Origin: Tritonibacter aquimaris
Lineage (GTDB): Bacteria > Pseudomonadota > Alphaproteobacteria > Rhodobacterales > Rhodobacteraceae
NCBI RefSeq assembly: GCF_009617595.1
Contig: NZ_WIXK01000001.1
Coordinates: 674,227-738,226 of the forward strand
Length of the DNA: 64,000 nt
Direction: 5' to 3'
The position numbers were made by a program, and so were the translations under genes. Each line of letters begins with the position of its first letter. Positions within the stretch are counted from its first letter, which is position 1. Below are positions 43,161 to 52,165 of this stretch, piece by piece. Below the pieces are notes generated by a model that worked only from the letters and a program-made list of their open reading frames with translations, had not been told where the DNA came from and did not search any database.

Positions 43161-44246
43161 ATGCCAACAACATTTCAAGTTTTGTATCTGGGAAACCTGG
43201 CTGACATCGACAGCCAGGAGGGTAATCGGGGCGCGGAAAACGCCGAAGATCTGGTGGGGTTAGAGTTTGGCGATGCCAATCAGCCACTGATCGACAGCGC
43301 CGCAACCTGGAGCCAGTTGGGCGGGCCGGACAACGGCTTTGACATGAACAATACGCTCGACACTGATCAGTTCTCGATCAATGGCGGCGCAGCGCAAACC
43401 TTTGATGGGCTGTCAGTATATAACGCAACGCTGACCTATGGTGATGGCAGCACTGCCCAGATCACTGCAGTGATCGCGCAGGATGTGAACGGTGAAACCT
43501 ATCTGGTGCCCGAAAATTCCGACAACGCGGACCACGCTGCATTCGAGGCCGGGGTCATCGAATCGGTATCATTGGATCGGCTTGCCACAAATGTGGTAGA
43601 TCAGCTGGTGGCTGACCGGCAGGATATGGAGCTGGTCGCCTGCTTTACTGAAGGCACTCGTATTCGGGCTGAGCACGGCGAAATACCGATCGAGGCGCTT
43701 GCAGCAGGGGATCGCGTCGCAACACTTGATCACGGGCTGCAACCCATCCGCTGGATCGGCTCTGGCGAGGTGGCTGCCGCTGGCTCCCTGGCCCCAATCC
43801 GATTTGCGCCGGGGGTGCTGGGCAATCGCCGCGCGCTCATGGTGTCACCGCAGCATCGGATCTATGTGCGCAACGCCGCGCTGGAGCTCATTTCCGACAG
43901 CGCTGATGCGCTGGTGCCCGCCTGCCATATGGTCAATGGCGCAACGATCTGCGCGCAGCCCGGCGGGCGGGTGCGCTATTACCACCTGATGTTTGACCAT
44001 CATGAACTGATCTGGGGCGAAGGGGTGCTGAGCGAGAGCTTTTATCCCGGCAACACCGGGCTGCGTGCACTAACACCAGAGGCGCGCGCCGAGATCGAAG
44101 CGCTGTTCCCCCAGCGGCTGCCAGCGCGTCGCTATGGCCCAACCGCGCGCGCAACGCTCAGCGCGGCGGAGTGGCGCGTCGCTCGCCTTTATACGCCGCC
44201 TGCAGCGCAGCTGCGCGGCCCAACCGGACCAGATCATCTCCGATGA
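43161..44246 (+). CDS. Hint (Hedgehog/intein) domain protein
   Basis: This 361-residue protein has an unrecognised N-terminal half with calcium-binding-like acidic repeats. A Hint domain begins at Cys161 in LVACFTEGTRIRAEHGEIPI and continues with AGDRVATLDHGLQPIRWIG, VSPQHRIYVRN and the terminal YHLMFDHHELIWGEGVLSES. Roseobacter genomes carry many such Hint_2 proteins, often at the C-terminus of secreted repeat proteins. The catalytic Cys and the HRI/H motifs look intact, so self-cleavage is possible. It has no classical signal peptide. It is the last gene before a bidirectional terminator. Confidence 0.88.
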   Translation: MPTTFQVLYLGNLADIDSQEGNRGAENAEDLVGLEFGDANQPLIDSAATWSQLGGPDNGFDMNNTLDTDQFSINGGAAQTFDGLSVYNATLTYGDGSTAQITAVIAQDVNGETYLVPENSDNADHAAFEAGVIESVSLDRLATNVVDQLVADRQDMELVACFTEGTRIRAEHGEIPIEALAAGDRVATLDHGLQPIRWIGSGEVAAAGSLAPIRFAPGVLGNRRALMVSPQHRIYVRNAALELISDSADALVPACHMVNGATICAQPGGRVRYYHLMFDHHELIWGEGVLSESFYPGNTGLRALTPEARAEIEALFPQRLPARRYGPTARATLSAAEWRVARLYTPPAAQLRGPTGPDHLR

Positions 44247-44301
44247 TCGCAGCGCCGGGCGGGAGCCCCCGCCTGCTGTAGATACACGCCCGCCTCAAAG
44301 A

Positions 44302-44330
44302 AAAAGGCCGCCCCAAGGGACGGCCTTTTG
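44302..44330. terminator. bidirectional terminator between the Hint gene and tig
   Basis: AAAAGGCCG (44302-44310) pairs with CGGCCTTTT (44321-44329). The A/T flanks allow termination of both converging transcripts. Confidence 0.85.
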
Positions 44331-44349
44331 AAAGTCTTGCGGGGGAAGA

Positions 44350-45681
44350 TTACTCTTCTTCCAGCGCTTCAACCGCTTTTTGCAGATCGTCTTTGGACAC
44401 TTCTTTTTCAGTGACCTCAGCCTGCTCCAGCACGTGATCAACCACTTTGTCTTCAATCAGCGGCGCGCGCAGCTGTTGCTGCATCTGCGGGTTTTGCTGG
44501 ATGAATTCAAAGAACTGGCGCTCTTGACCCGGATACTGACGCGCCTGCGCCATGATCGCTTGGGTCATTTCTGCTTCAGACACTTCTACCTCGGCGCGCT
44601 GACCCATTTCGGCAAGCAACAGACCCAGGCGAACGCGACGCTCGGCCAGAGTGTTGTGCTCATCGGTGGTCTCGATTTCCGGGTGGTCGTGGCCCTGAAC
44701 GTCAGGGTTTTCTTCGTGCCACAGCTGATGTGCGATCTGCTTGGCTTCTGCCTCAACCAGCGACGGCGGCAGGTCAAAGGAGACCAGCTCGTCCAGTTGA
44801 TCCAGCAGGCCACGCTTGACAACAGCGCGCGATGCGCCAACGTATTCTGCTTCCAGACGCTCAGCGATCTGTGCTTTCAGCGCTGCGAGATCTTCGGCGC
44901 CGAATTTCTTCGCCAGCTCGTCGTTGATTTCAGCAGCCTTAGGCGCTTTTACTTCTTTCACGGTGCAGGTGAAGACAGCGTCTTTGCCTGCGAGGTGCTC
45001 GGCGCCATACTCGGCTGGGAAGGTGACGTTTACGTCTTTTTCTTCACCAGCTTTGGTGCCAACCAGCTGCTCTTCGAAACCCGGAATAAAGGAGTTCGAA
45101 CCCAGAACCAGCGGGTAGTCGTCGCCTGCGCCGCCGTCAAAGGCTTCGCCGTCTACTTTACCCAGGAAGTCGATCACAACCTGATCTTGATCTTCCGCTG
45201 CAGCACCCTCTTCGCGCGCTTCATAATCGGTCGCGGTCTCGGCCAGGTTGCCCAGTGCTTCTTCGATTGCTGCGTCATCTGCTTTGACAACCAGCTTTTC
45301 GAGCTTCACGCCAGACAGATCCACATCAGGGATGACCGGCAGTGCTTCGTAAGACATTTCAACCTGAACGTCGTCGCCCGGTTTCCAGTCTTCGTTCGTC
45401 ATTTTTACATCAGGCTGCATCGCCGGGCGGTCACCGCTGTCTTCGAAGTGCTTGTTCATCGCACCATCAACGGATTCCTGCATGGCTTCGCCCATCAGAC
45501 GATCGCCAAACTGCTTTTTCAGCAGCGCCATCGGCACTTTGCCTTTACGGAAGCCTTTCATTTCGACTTCGGGCTGTGCCTCAACCAGCTTTTCGTTCAC
45601 CTTTGCTTCCAGATCAGCTGCTGGAATGGTGATCGCATAGCCGCGTTTCAAACCTTCGTTCAGAGTCTCGGTTACCTGCAT
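44350..45681 (-). CDS. tig: trigger factor
   Basis: This 443-residue ribosome-bound chaperone and prolyl isomerase has three parts. The N-terminal ribosome-binding domain carries the signature [17 protein letters not shown]. The FKBP-like domain is at about 150-245 ([17 protein letters not shown] and [19 protein letters not shown]). A helical C-terminal domain follows. Start ATG 45681 ([15 protein letters not shown]) is the canonical family start; the open frame extending 90 bases further is not. It is monocistronic. Confidence 0.97.
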   Translation of the reverse strand: MQVTETLNEGLKRGYAITIPAADLEAKVNEKLVEAQPEVEMKGFRKGKVPMALLKKQFGDRLMGEAMQESVDGAMNKHFEDSGDRPAMQPDVKMTNEDWKPGDDVQVEMSYEALPVIPDVDLSGVKLEKLVVKADDAAIEEALGNLAETATDYEAREEGAAAEDQDQVVIDFLGKVDGEAFDGGAGDDYPLVLGSNSFIPGFEEQLVGTKAGEEKDVNVTFPAEYGAEHLAGKDAVFTCTVKEVKAPKAAEINDELAKKFGAEDLAALKAQIAERLEAEYVGASRAVVKRGLLDQLDELVSFDLPPSLVEAEAKQIAHQLWHEENPDVQGHDHPEIETTDEHNTLAERRVRLGLLLAEMGQRAEVEVSEAEMTQAIMAQARQYPGQERQFFEFIQQNPQMQQQLRAPLIEDKVVDHVLEQAEVTEKEVSKDDLQKAVEALEEE

Positions 45682-46046
45682 CATGCTCCCCATAAGAGAT
45701 TCGGGGCATGCGCGCAGACGCAGCCCACAGACAATTTGAGGCCTTCTATGTGCCCACGTCGCCCGGTGCAAGAGCGATTGCCACTTTCCGCGCCTCCATC
45801 GGGAGAAAACCGGCCAAAATCGACAATTTCCCGGTTCAAATTAAATTGCCTCCCCTGCGGACAGGGCTGTGCAGGCAGGTTTCAGCCACCGCGCCGAACC
45901 CACAGGCAGCTGCGGCGACGGCCTGGGCAGCTGTTGATTTTGTTAAAATCCGGCTCTCGGGCCAAATCAGCGCCCTGCAATGTGCCAGATTTTGCCCAGA
46001 TCTGATCTTAGGCTGGTTGCTGGGATCGCAGAGAGGGGTACAGAAC
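45682..46046. other. intergenic region between tig and a small gene
   Basis: About 365 bases with no supported gene; it must include the tig promoter. The open plus-strand frame here has no start with a ribosome-binding site and is read as chance. Confidence 0.45.
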
Positions 46047-46253
46047 ATGCAATTGGGAATGAGCCGCGCGCGTCATGGGATGACACAGACCACGCTTGAA
46101 GCGGCGCTGGATATTCAAGAGCTGACCCTGCGGCGTAGGATGCTGTTTCGCCTGCTGCGCGGCTATGATTTTGACGCGCCAGTTGCGCGCAATGAGGCGA
46201 TTTCCGAGACGGTTCCAGCCTGGATGATGACGCCGGAATTTGCCCCGGTTTGA
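46047..46253 (+). CDS. small protein of unknown function
   Basis: A 68-residue frame (MQLGMSRARHGMTQTTLEAA) rich in charged and helix-forming residues: ALDIQELTLRRRMLFRLLRG, then NEAISETVPAWMMTPEF. AGAGGGG lies 6-12 bases upstream of the ATG, and a terminator follows the stop. No family recognised and no signal peptide. The start/stop signals and the composition favour a real gene, but this is not certain. Confidence 0.5.
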   Translation: MQLGMSRARHGMTQTTLEAALDIQELTLRRRMLFRLLRGYDFDAPVARNEAISETVPAWMMTPEFAPV

Positions 46254-46281
46254 ACAGGCAACACAACCACCACCAAAAAAT

Positions 46282-46312
46282 GCGCGCCACCCAACCGGGA
46301 GCGCGCTTTTTT
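46282..46312. terminator. bidirectional terminator
   Basis: GCGCGC (46282-46287) pairs with GCGCGC (46301-46306), with A run before and six Ts after. It serves the small plus-strand gene and the minus-strand NRPS gene. Confidence 0.8.
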
Positions 46313-46323
46313 GTTGAACGCCA

Positions 46324-49300
46324 TTAGCCGCCCTGCTGCGCCATCGCAATTGCGGGTTCGCGCACCAGATCATCGCGGCTGCGTTCAAGCAGGTTGCGCT
46401 GTTGCTGCTCAAGCAGTTCAGAAAACCGCAGCGCCAGCGTCGCGGCATGGGGATCTTCCAGCATGGTAAGATGGCCGCCGGGGACGTCGATCACTTTATG
46501 CCCTGCGGCAGCAACCGGTTCCCAGCCAAGCCCTGCTGCAATGCCTGCGTCTGTGTCAAAGAAATGACTTTCGGCGCGGAAAATGGTGATCGGCACCTCA
46601 ATCGGGCTGGCGGTATAGGCCTGCACCGCCAATTCATTGGAGGCGATGAATTCAAACACCGTCATTGGGGCCTGAGTGGCGGTCTGCCCCTCAGCTTCGG
46701 TTTCGGCCTTTTGGATCTGGGCGCGCGCAATTGTGTTGCGCAGATTGTGGACACGGTTGCGAATGATCTGCGCGGGATAGGCCCAGCCCAGATACCGCGC
46801 CCGGCGCAGATGACACCAGAGACGGCGCAGGCCCTGATGTTCCTGCCGCCCACCCGGCCCGGCCGCGTCAAACAGCGCCAAAAGCGCCACCTCACGCCCG
46901 GCGGCGCGCAGCTGGCGCGCCAGTTCAAACGCCATATAGGCCCCAAGCGACACCGCCATCAGATTGATCGGCCCCTCCGGGTAGTATTCCATAATATCAA
47001 GACAGTAACGGCGCGCGGTGAATTCGATCCCCGTTGGGGTGTTTTCATCCAGTGAACCGACCGAGACCCCCATAATGGGCTGATCCGGGCCAAGATAGCG
47101 CGCCATGGGTTCAAAATAGCTTTCGCGTGCGCCAAGGATATGGATGGCAAACAGCGGCGGGCGGCTGCCATTGGGCTGGATCGGAATGATATGTTTCGGC
47201 GCATTGCTGCCGGTTTCCAGAATACGCGCCAGTTCACGGCAGGTGGGATGGTTTTTCAGATCCATGATGCCCAGCTGGCCACCGGTTGCGCTTTCGAGTT
47301 TGCCGATCAGTTCCACCGCCAATAGGGAATGGCCGCCCAGATCATAAAAGCTGTCGTTCACCCCCACCGATTTGCGCCCCAGCACTTTGGCCATGATGTC
47401 CTGCACCTGCTGCTCGATACGGGTTTCACCGCCGCTGAGCCCGGCAGATGTAGTTTCCTCAACCGGATCTGGCAGGGATTTCATATCGATCTTGCCACCT
47501 GCGGTGGTGGGGAAATCCTCGACCATCACCAAGGTCGGGCGCATATGCGCGGGCAACAGCGCCTCGGTGCGGGATTTGATCTGGCTCAGCTCCAGCCCGT
47601 TTTGGGCTTTGACCCAGGATACCAGCTGCGCTGCGGGAGAGCCCGCGTTGCGAATGGCGGTCACGACTTCGGCGCCCAGCGTGGCCTCTTCGACGGCGCG
47701 TTCGACCTGGCGCAGATCGATGCGGAAGCCGCGCAGTTTTACCTGACGGTCACGTCGGCCAAGGAAACGCAGCTGACCATCGCTGCCCCATTGGGCCCGG
47801 TCGCCGCTGCGGTAGATACGGCCCAGTTTTGTGCACTGGATAAAGACATCATCGCTTTTGTCCGGCAGGCCCAGATAGCCCTGCGTCACGGCGGCACCGC
47901 CGATGCTCAGCTCTCCGACGGCACCATTGGGAGCGAGACTTCCGTCTGCGGCCAACACATAGGCGCGGGCGTGGCCGGTTGGGCGGCCAATGGGCACTTC
48001 TTCGCTGGGGTTTTGCAGGCTCTGCGCCTCATAGAGGGTGCAGGTGATGGTGGTTTCTGTCGGGCCATAGCCATTTAGCCAGCGCACATTGGGGGCCAGG
48101 GTCTGCCATTTGCGCAGCGCCTTGGGTTTGACCAGCTCGCCGCCCACAACCATCATGCGAAGTTCTGGGTGAATGCCGTGACCGCTGCTGGCGAGATAGT
48201 CGGTAAACACCGTCCAAAACGCTGTTGGAATATTGGCAAGCGTGATGCGTTCTTCGGCCAGTACTTCGCGGAAATGCGCAGGCGATTGCGCCATCTCATC
48301 AGAGCGCAGCAAAAGCGTGGCCCCGGCCATCAGGGTTGGGAAAATCTCTTCCAGCGCCACATCAAACGACAGGCTGGCAAATTGCAGCACGCGATCGTCG
48401 CGCGTCAATGCAAGCGTTGGGGTGATGGCCGCGATATGCGCGGTGAGATTGCCACGGCTGACCTGAACCCCTTTGGGCGTGCCAGTTGAGCCTGAGGTAT
48501 AGATGATATAGGCCCCGTCGCCCTGCACCCCATTGGGGGCAATATCAGCGGGCGATGCATCGGGGCGCAGCACTGGGGTGTCAGCCTCAGTCAGCACGTC
48601 ATATGACAGGATCACCTTGGCACCACTGTCTTGGATCATATGCAGCTGATTGGCGGCAGGATATGTGGGATCAACCGGCACAAAGCGCGCGCCAGCCTTA
48701 AGCGTGGCAAAAATCGCAACGATGAAATCAATCGAGCGCGGCAGCGAAATCGCCACCACATCATCTGCGCCCACGCCCGCATCGCGCAGCACATGGGCCA
48801 GACCGTTGGCTCGTCGCGCAAGATCGCCGTAGGTGAGGTTGTCATCACTGCCAAGCATTTTAAGCGCACAGCTATCAGCGCGCGCAGCCACGGTTTTTTC
48901 AAACGCCGCCAGCAGATCAAACGGCGCATCCGCAACCGCGTTTTCCGGCGCGGCCAGGGTTTTCAGCGTGGCCCGTTCATCAGGGCGCATCATCTCAAGC
49001 GCCGCAAGCGGTGCATCCGCATGGGCCTGAGCTATCGAGGGCAGCAGGGTTTCAAAATGTTGGAGCAGCTGTTGCGCAAGATCCGCAGGCACATGTACCG
49101 GATCATACTCCAGCATGATTTTGGCACCGCCATCATTACCTGCATAAACCGCAAGGGTCAGCGGCAACCCGCCCTCTTCGAGCAGGGTGACGGTGGGGCG
49201 CAGCCGGTCTGGTGCCAGCGCATGAACAAGCTGCTGCATGGTGCCGCGTTCAAACATCACCAGCGTGCTGAACAGCGGGCTTTGCCCCGCGATACCGCCC

Positions 49301-50334
49301 CATTGGCGCAGCTCACCGGGGGTGACCTGTTCATGGCCATGCAGCGCCAGCGTATCGCGGCGCAAACCCTGGGTGATGTCTTTGAGCGTTGATTTGCGCG
49401 TGGCCTTAAGGCGCAGCGGCAGTGTGTTGATCAGACAGCCGACCGTGTCTTGCGAGTGCGCGGTTGCATGGCGACCGCTGCGCACGGTGCCGATCGACAT
49501 CTCTTCGCGGCCCTGCCAGCGCAGCAGCACCAACCCCCAGGCGGCCTGCACCAGATTGGCAACGGTCACATCCAGACGGGTGCTTTGATCACGCAGATCC
49601 TGCATCAATTCAGCGGCGCAATGCAGCACAAGCGCGTTTTTGCGATCGGCCCCTTCGGCGGGGGCAACCGGCAGGCTTAGCGCGCCGATGCTGTCAAAAT
49701 CCTGCAGATAGTCGGAGAAATAGGTTTCGGCAGCAGCGTCGCCCGACAGCGTGCTGATTTCAGTGGCGACCTCAGCAAAGCTGCGCTCTGGCGCGGATCC
49801 CGGCAATGCGCCACTGTCGAGATACCACAAAAGATCGCTGATCACGCGGGCAATACTGCGCCCGTCCAGCAGGGCGTGATGCACGGTAAACAGCAGATAG
49901 CCACTGTCGACACCGGTGCGAATATAGGTGAGCCGCCAGCCCGGCGCGCGCTGCGGATCCATGCCCGCATTGCGATCTTCGCTGAGGTAGTCGCGCAGCT
50001 GCGCTTCTTGCTCCATCGAGGCGATGGAGGACCAATCCAGCTGTGTCAGGCTGAATTCATCAATCGAGGTCAACAGCTGATGCGGGGTTTCCACCTTTTG
50101 CCACATCAGACGCAGGCGCAGCGCATCGTGGCGGTTGCAGACCTGCTTCCAGCCCTGTTCAACCGCATCGGGCAATGGGAAATCGTGATCAAACCCCAGC
50201 AGGATCTGTTCGAGGTTGACCCAGGGCTGACCAGAGCCGAGGCTTTCGTAGATCATGCCCAGCTGGGTTGCAGTAAGCGGCGCTGTCACTTGTTGCTGTG
50301 TTGCTGTCTGCTGCACCCCAAAACCCTCGAGCAT
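46324..50334 (-). CDS. single-module nonribosomal peptide synthetase (C-A-T-TE)
   Basis: A 1336-residue enzyme with four domains in order. The condensation domain (about 15-435) has an intact active site HHALLDG at 152-158. The adenylation domain (about 465-960) has YTSGSTGTPKGV at 612-623, NGYGPTE at 754-760, YRSGDRAQWG and catalytic Lys948. The carrier domain has its pantetheine serine at 1003 (GGHSLLAVEL). The thioesterase (about 1060-1310) has Ser1129 in AVSLGAYM and His1288. Read by eye against the gramicidin alignment, the specificity residues come out as D-V-E-N-V-G-G-I-T-K. That shares E, N, G, I and K positions with the hydroxyornithine code, so an ornithine-like amino acid is a tentative guess. 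The product is unknown. No other biosynthetic gene, MbtH protein or phosphopantetheinyl transferase is near. Start ATG 50334 lacks an obvious ribosome-binding site. Confidence 0.92.
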   Translation of the reverse strand: MLEGFGVQQTATQQQVTAPLTATQLGMIYESLGSGQPWVNLEQILLGFDHDFPLPDAVEQGWKQVCNRHDALRLRLMWQKVETPHQLLTSIDEFSLTQLDWSSIASMEQEAQLRDYLSEDRNAGMDPQRAPGWRLTYIRTGVDSGYLLFTVHHALLDGRSIARVISDLLWYLDSGALPGSAPERSFAEVATEISTLSGDAAAETYFSDYLQDFDSIGALSLPVAPAEGADRKNALVLHCAAELMQDLRDQSTRLDVTVANLVQAAWGLVLLRWQGREEMSIGTVRSGRHATAHSQDTVGCLINTLPLRLKATRKSTLKDITQGLRRDTLALHGHEQVTPGELRQWGGIAGQSPLFSTLVMFERGTMQQLVHALAPDRLRPTVTLLEEGGLPLTLAVYAGNDGGAKIMLEYDPVHVPADLAQQLLQHFETLLPSIAQAHADAPLAALEMMRPDERATLKTLAAPENAVADAPFDLLAAFEKTVAARADSCALKMLGSDDNLTYGDLARRANGLAHVLRDAGVGADDVVAISLPRSIDFIVAIFATLKAGARFVPVDPTYPAANQLHMIQDSGAKVILSYDVLTEADTPVLRPDASPADIAPNGVQGDGAYIIYTSGSTGTPKGVQVSRGNLTAHIAAITPTLALTRDDRVLQFASLSFDVALEEIFPTLMAGATLLLRSDEMAQSPAHFREVLAEERITLANIPTAFWTVFTDYLASSGHGIHPELRMMVVGGELVKPKALRKWQTLAPNVRWLNGYGPTETTITCTLYEAQSLQNPSEEVPIGRPTGHARAYVLAADGSLAPNGAVGELSIGGAAVTQGYLGLPDKSDDVFIQCTKLGRIYRSGDRAQWGSDGQLRFLGRRDRQVKLRGFRIDLRQVERAVEEATLGAEVVTAIRNAGSPAAQLVSWVKAQNGLELSQIKSRTEALLPAHMRPTLVMVEDFPTTAGGKIDMKSLPDPVEETTSAGLSGGETRIEQQVQDIMAKVLGRKSVGVNDSFYDLGGHSLLAVELIGKLESATGGQLGIMDLKNHPTCRELARILETGSNAPKHIIPIQPNGSRPPLFAIHILGARESYFEPMARYLGPDQPIMGVSVGSLDENTPTGIEFTARRYCLDIMEYYPEGPINLMAVSLGAYMAFELARQLRAAGREVALLALFDAAGPGGRQEHQGLRRLWCHLRRARYLGWAYPAQIIRNRVHNLRNTIARAQIQKAETEAEGQTATQAPMTVFEFIASNELAVQAYTASPIEVPITIFRAESHFFDTDAGIAAGLGWEPVAAAGHKVIDVPGGHLTMLEDPHAATLALRFSELLEQQQRNLLERSRDDLVREPAIAMAQQGG

Positions 50335-50534
50335 TGAAAATATCTACCGCGGGCCGAACCTGTGCCAGACCTGCGTTTGAGGGCTGTAGATTTAACCGAT
50401 TTTTAGAAACTCAGGTAGCATTTTACGCGTTGGCTTTGGTTTCGTCACCCATTCGCGTGGACTTCGATACAATCCACAAGCCTCTGCGGGCATTAAGCAA
50501 CCTGCGGAAACAACGCCCCGCAGGTTTACGTGTT

Positions 50535-52028
50535 TTAGTAGGTGAGCGTACTTTGCACCGCTTGCTGCCAGCGGCCATATTTTGCGGCACGTTCTTCGGC
50601 CTGCATCTCTGGGGCGAAACGACGCTCCAGCGCCCAGTTTTTGGCAAATTCCGCCTGATCGGGCAGCGCGCCCATCTTCATGCCCGCAAGCCAGGCGACC
50701 CCCAATGCGGTGGTTTCCAGAACGCGAGGGCGATCCACCGGCGCGTTGGTGATGTCAGCCAGAAACTGCATGGTCCAGTCTGAGGCGCTCATGCCGCCAT
50801 CCACCCGCAAAACCGCCTCGCCGCCGCTGCCGGTTGCGTGTTGCTGCCAGTCAGCGCGCATGGCATCAATCAGATCGCGGGTCTGATAGCCCACGCTTTC
50901 GAGTGCGGCTTTGGCAAATTCAGCCGGGCCGGAATTGCGGGTCAGCCCAAAGATCGCGCCCCGGCTATCCGGGCTCCAATATGGCGCGCCAAGGCCGGTA
51001 AACGCGGGCACCATCACCACAGATTGCGTGGGATCGGCGTTTTCGGCGAGGTTCTGGGTTTCGCCGGCCGATTGGATGATTTTGAGCCCGTCGCGCAGCC
51101 ATTGCACCACAGCGCCGGCCACAAAGATCGAGCCTTCCAGCGCATATGTGGGTTTGCCATCAAGCTGATAGGCGATGGTGGTCAGCAGACGGTTTTTTGA
51201 CGCAACAGGCACATCGCCCGTGTTGAGCAGCGCAAAACACCCCGTTCCATAGGTGGATTTCAGCATACCCGGCTCAAAACAGGCCTGTCCCACTGTGGCC
51301 GCCTGCTGATCACCCGCAACGCCGCGAATGGGCAGATCTGCGCCCAAAAGCGAGGTGCTGCCAAAATCATCAGCGCTGTCTTTGACCGTGGGCAGCATAT
51401 TCATCGGGATTTCAAGCAGGTCGCAGATGGTCTGGCTCCAGCGGCCCTTGCGAATGTCATACAGCATGGTGCGCGCGGCATTGGTGGCATCGGTTGCATG
51501 CACGCGGCCTTCAGTCAGCTGCCAGATCAGGAAACTGTCAACAGTGCCAAACAACAGCTCACCGCGCTGGGCACGGGCGCGCGCGCCTTCGACATTGTCG
51601 AGCACCCATTTCAATTTGGTGGCCGAGAAATAGGGATCCACCAGCAGCCCCGTGCGATCCTGAAACATCTCCGCATGGCCCGCACCGGTTAGCGTGCGAC
51701 ACAGATCCGAGGTGCGCCGATCCTGCCAGACAATGGCGTTATAGATCGCCTCGCCTGTTTTGGCGTCCCACACCACGGTGGTTTCGCGCTGATTGGTGAT
51801 GCCGATGGAAATAATGTCAGCCGCAGATCCACCTGCCTGTTCAATCACTTGACGGCAGGTGCGCAGGGTGGTCTGCCACAGATCATCCGCCTTATGTTCG
51901 ACCCAGCCCGAGTGTGGGAAGATCTGCTGAAACTCTTCCTGTGCGGTGAAAACGGGGGTGAGATTGGTGTCAAACAGGATGGCACGGGTGGAGGTGGTAC
52001 CTTGATCAATGGCAAGAACATATTTCAT
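50535..52028 (-). CDS. glpK: glycerol kinase
   Basis: This 497-residue FGGY-family kinase phosphorylates glycerol to glycerol 3-phosphate. It shows [20 protein letters not shown] near the N-terminus, [36 protein letters not shown] and [20 protein letters not shown] in the ATPase half. It is the last gene of the glycerol operon, 137 bases after glpV across a hairpin, and can be expressed partly by read-through. Confidence 0.97.
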   Translation of the reverse strand: MKYVLAIDQGTTSTRAILFDTNLTPVFTAQEEFQQIFPHSGWVEHKADDLWQTTLRTCRQVIEQAGGSAADIISIGITNQRETTVVWDAKTGEAIYNAIVWQDRRTSDLCRTLTGAGHAEMFQDRTGLLVDPYFSATKLKWVLDNVEGARARAQRGELLFGTVDSFLIWQLTEGRVHATDATNAARTMLYDIRKGRWSQTICDLLEIPMNMLPTVKDSADDFGSTSLLGADLPIRGVAGDQQAATVGQACFEPGMLKSTYGTGCFALLNTGDVPVASKNRLLTTIAYQLDGKPTYALEGSIFVAGAVVQWLRDGLKIIQSAGETQNLAENADPTQSVVMVPAFTGLGAPYWSPDSRGAIFGLTRNSGPAEFAKAALESVGYQTRDLIDAMRADWQQHATGSGGEAVLRVDGGMSASDWTMQFLADITNAPVDRPRVLETTALGVAWLAGMKMGALPDQAEFAKNWALERRFAPEMQAEERAAKYGRWQQAVQSTLTY

Positions 52029-52123
52029 GGATTTGTCTCTTTGTCTTTGAGGCCGCAGGTGGATGTTGCGAAAAACCGGGCCACGTGACCAGTAAAAACC
52101 GCACCCTAAACAAGGTGCAAAAA

Positions 52124-52146
52124 CGGGGGCGCATATGACGCCCCCG
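52124..52146 (-). terminator. hairpin between glpV and glpK
   Basis: An 8-bp perfect stem (CGGGGGCG 52124-52131 with CGCCCCCG 52139-52146), 19 bases after glpV, without a long T tract. It is more likely an attenuator or mRNA stabiliser that protects the abundant binding-protein message than a full terminator. Confidence 0.6.
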
Positions 52147-52165
52147 CCGTGTTTAATTCAAAGCA

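Noticed and set aside
44380..46005. A 541-codon plus-strand open frame opposite tig
   Set aside because: A shadow of the trigger factor gene running out into the intergenic region, with Phe/Arg/His-rich low-complexity translation and no family match.
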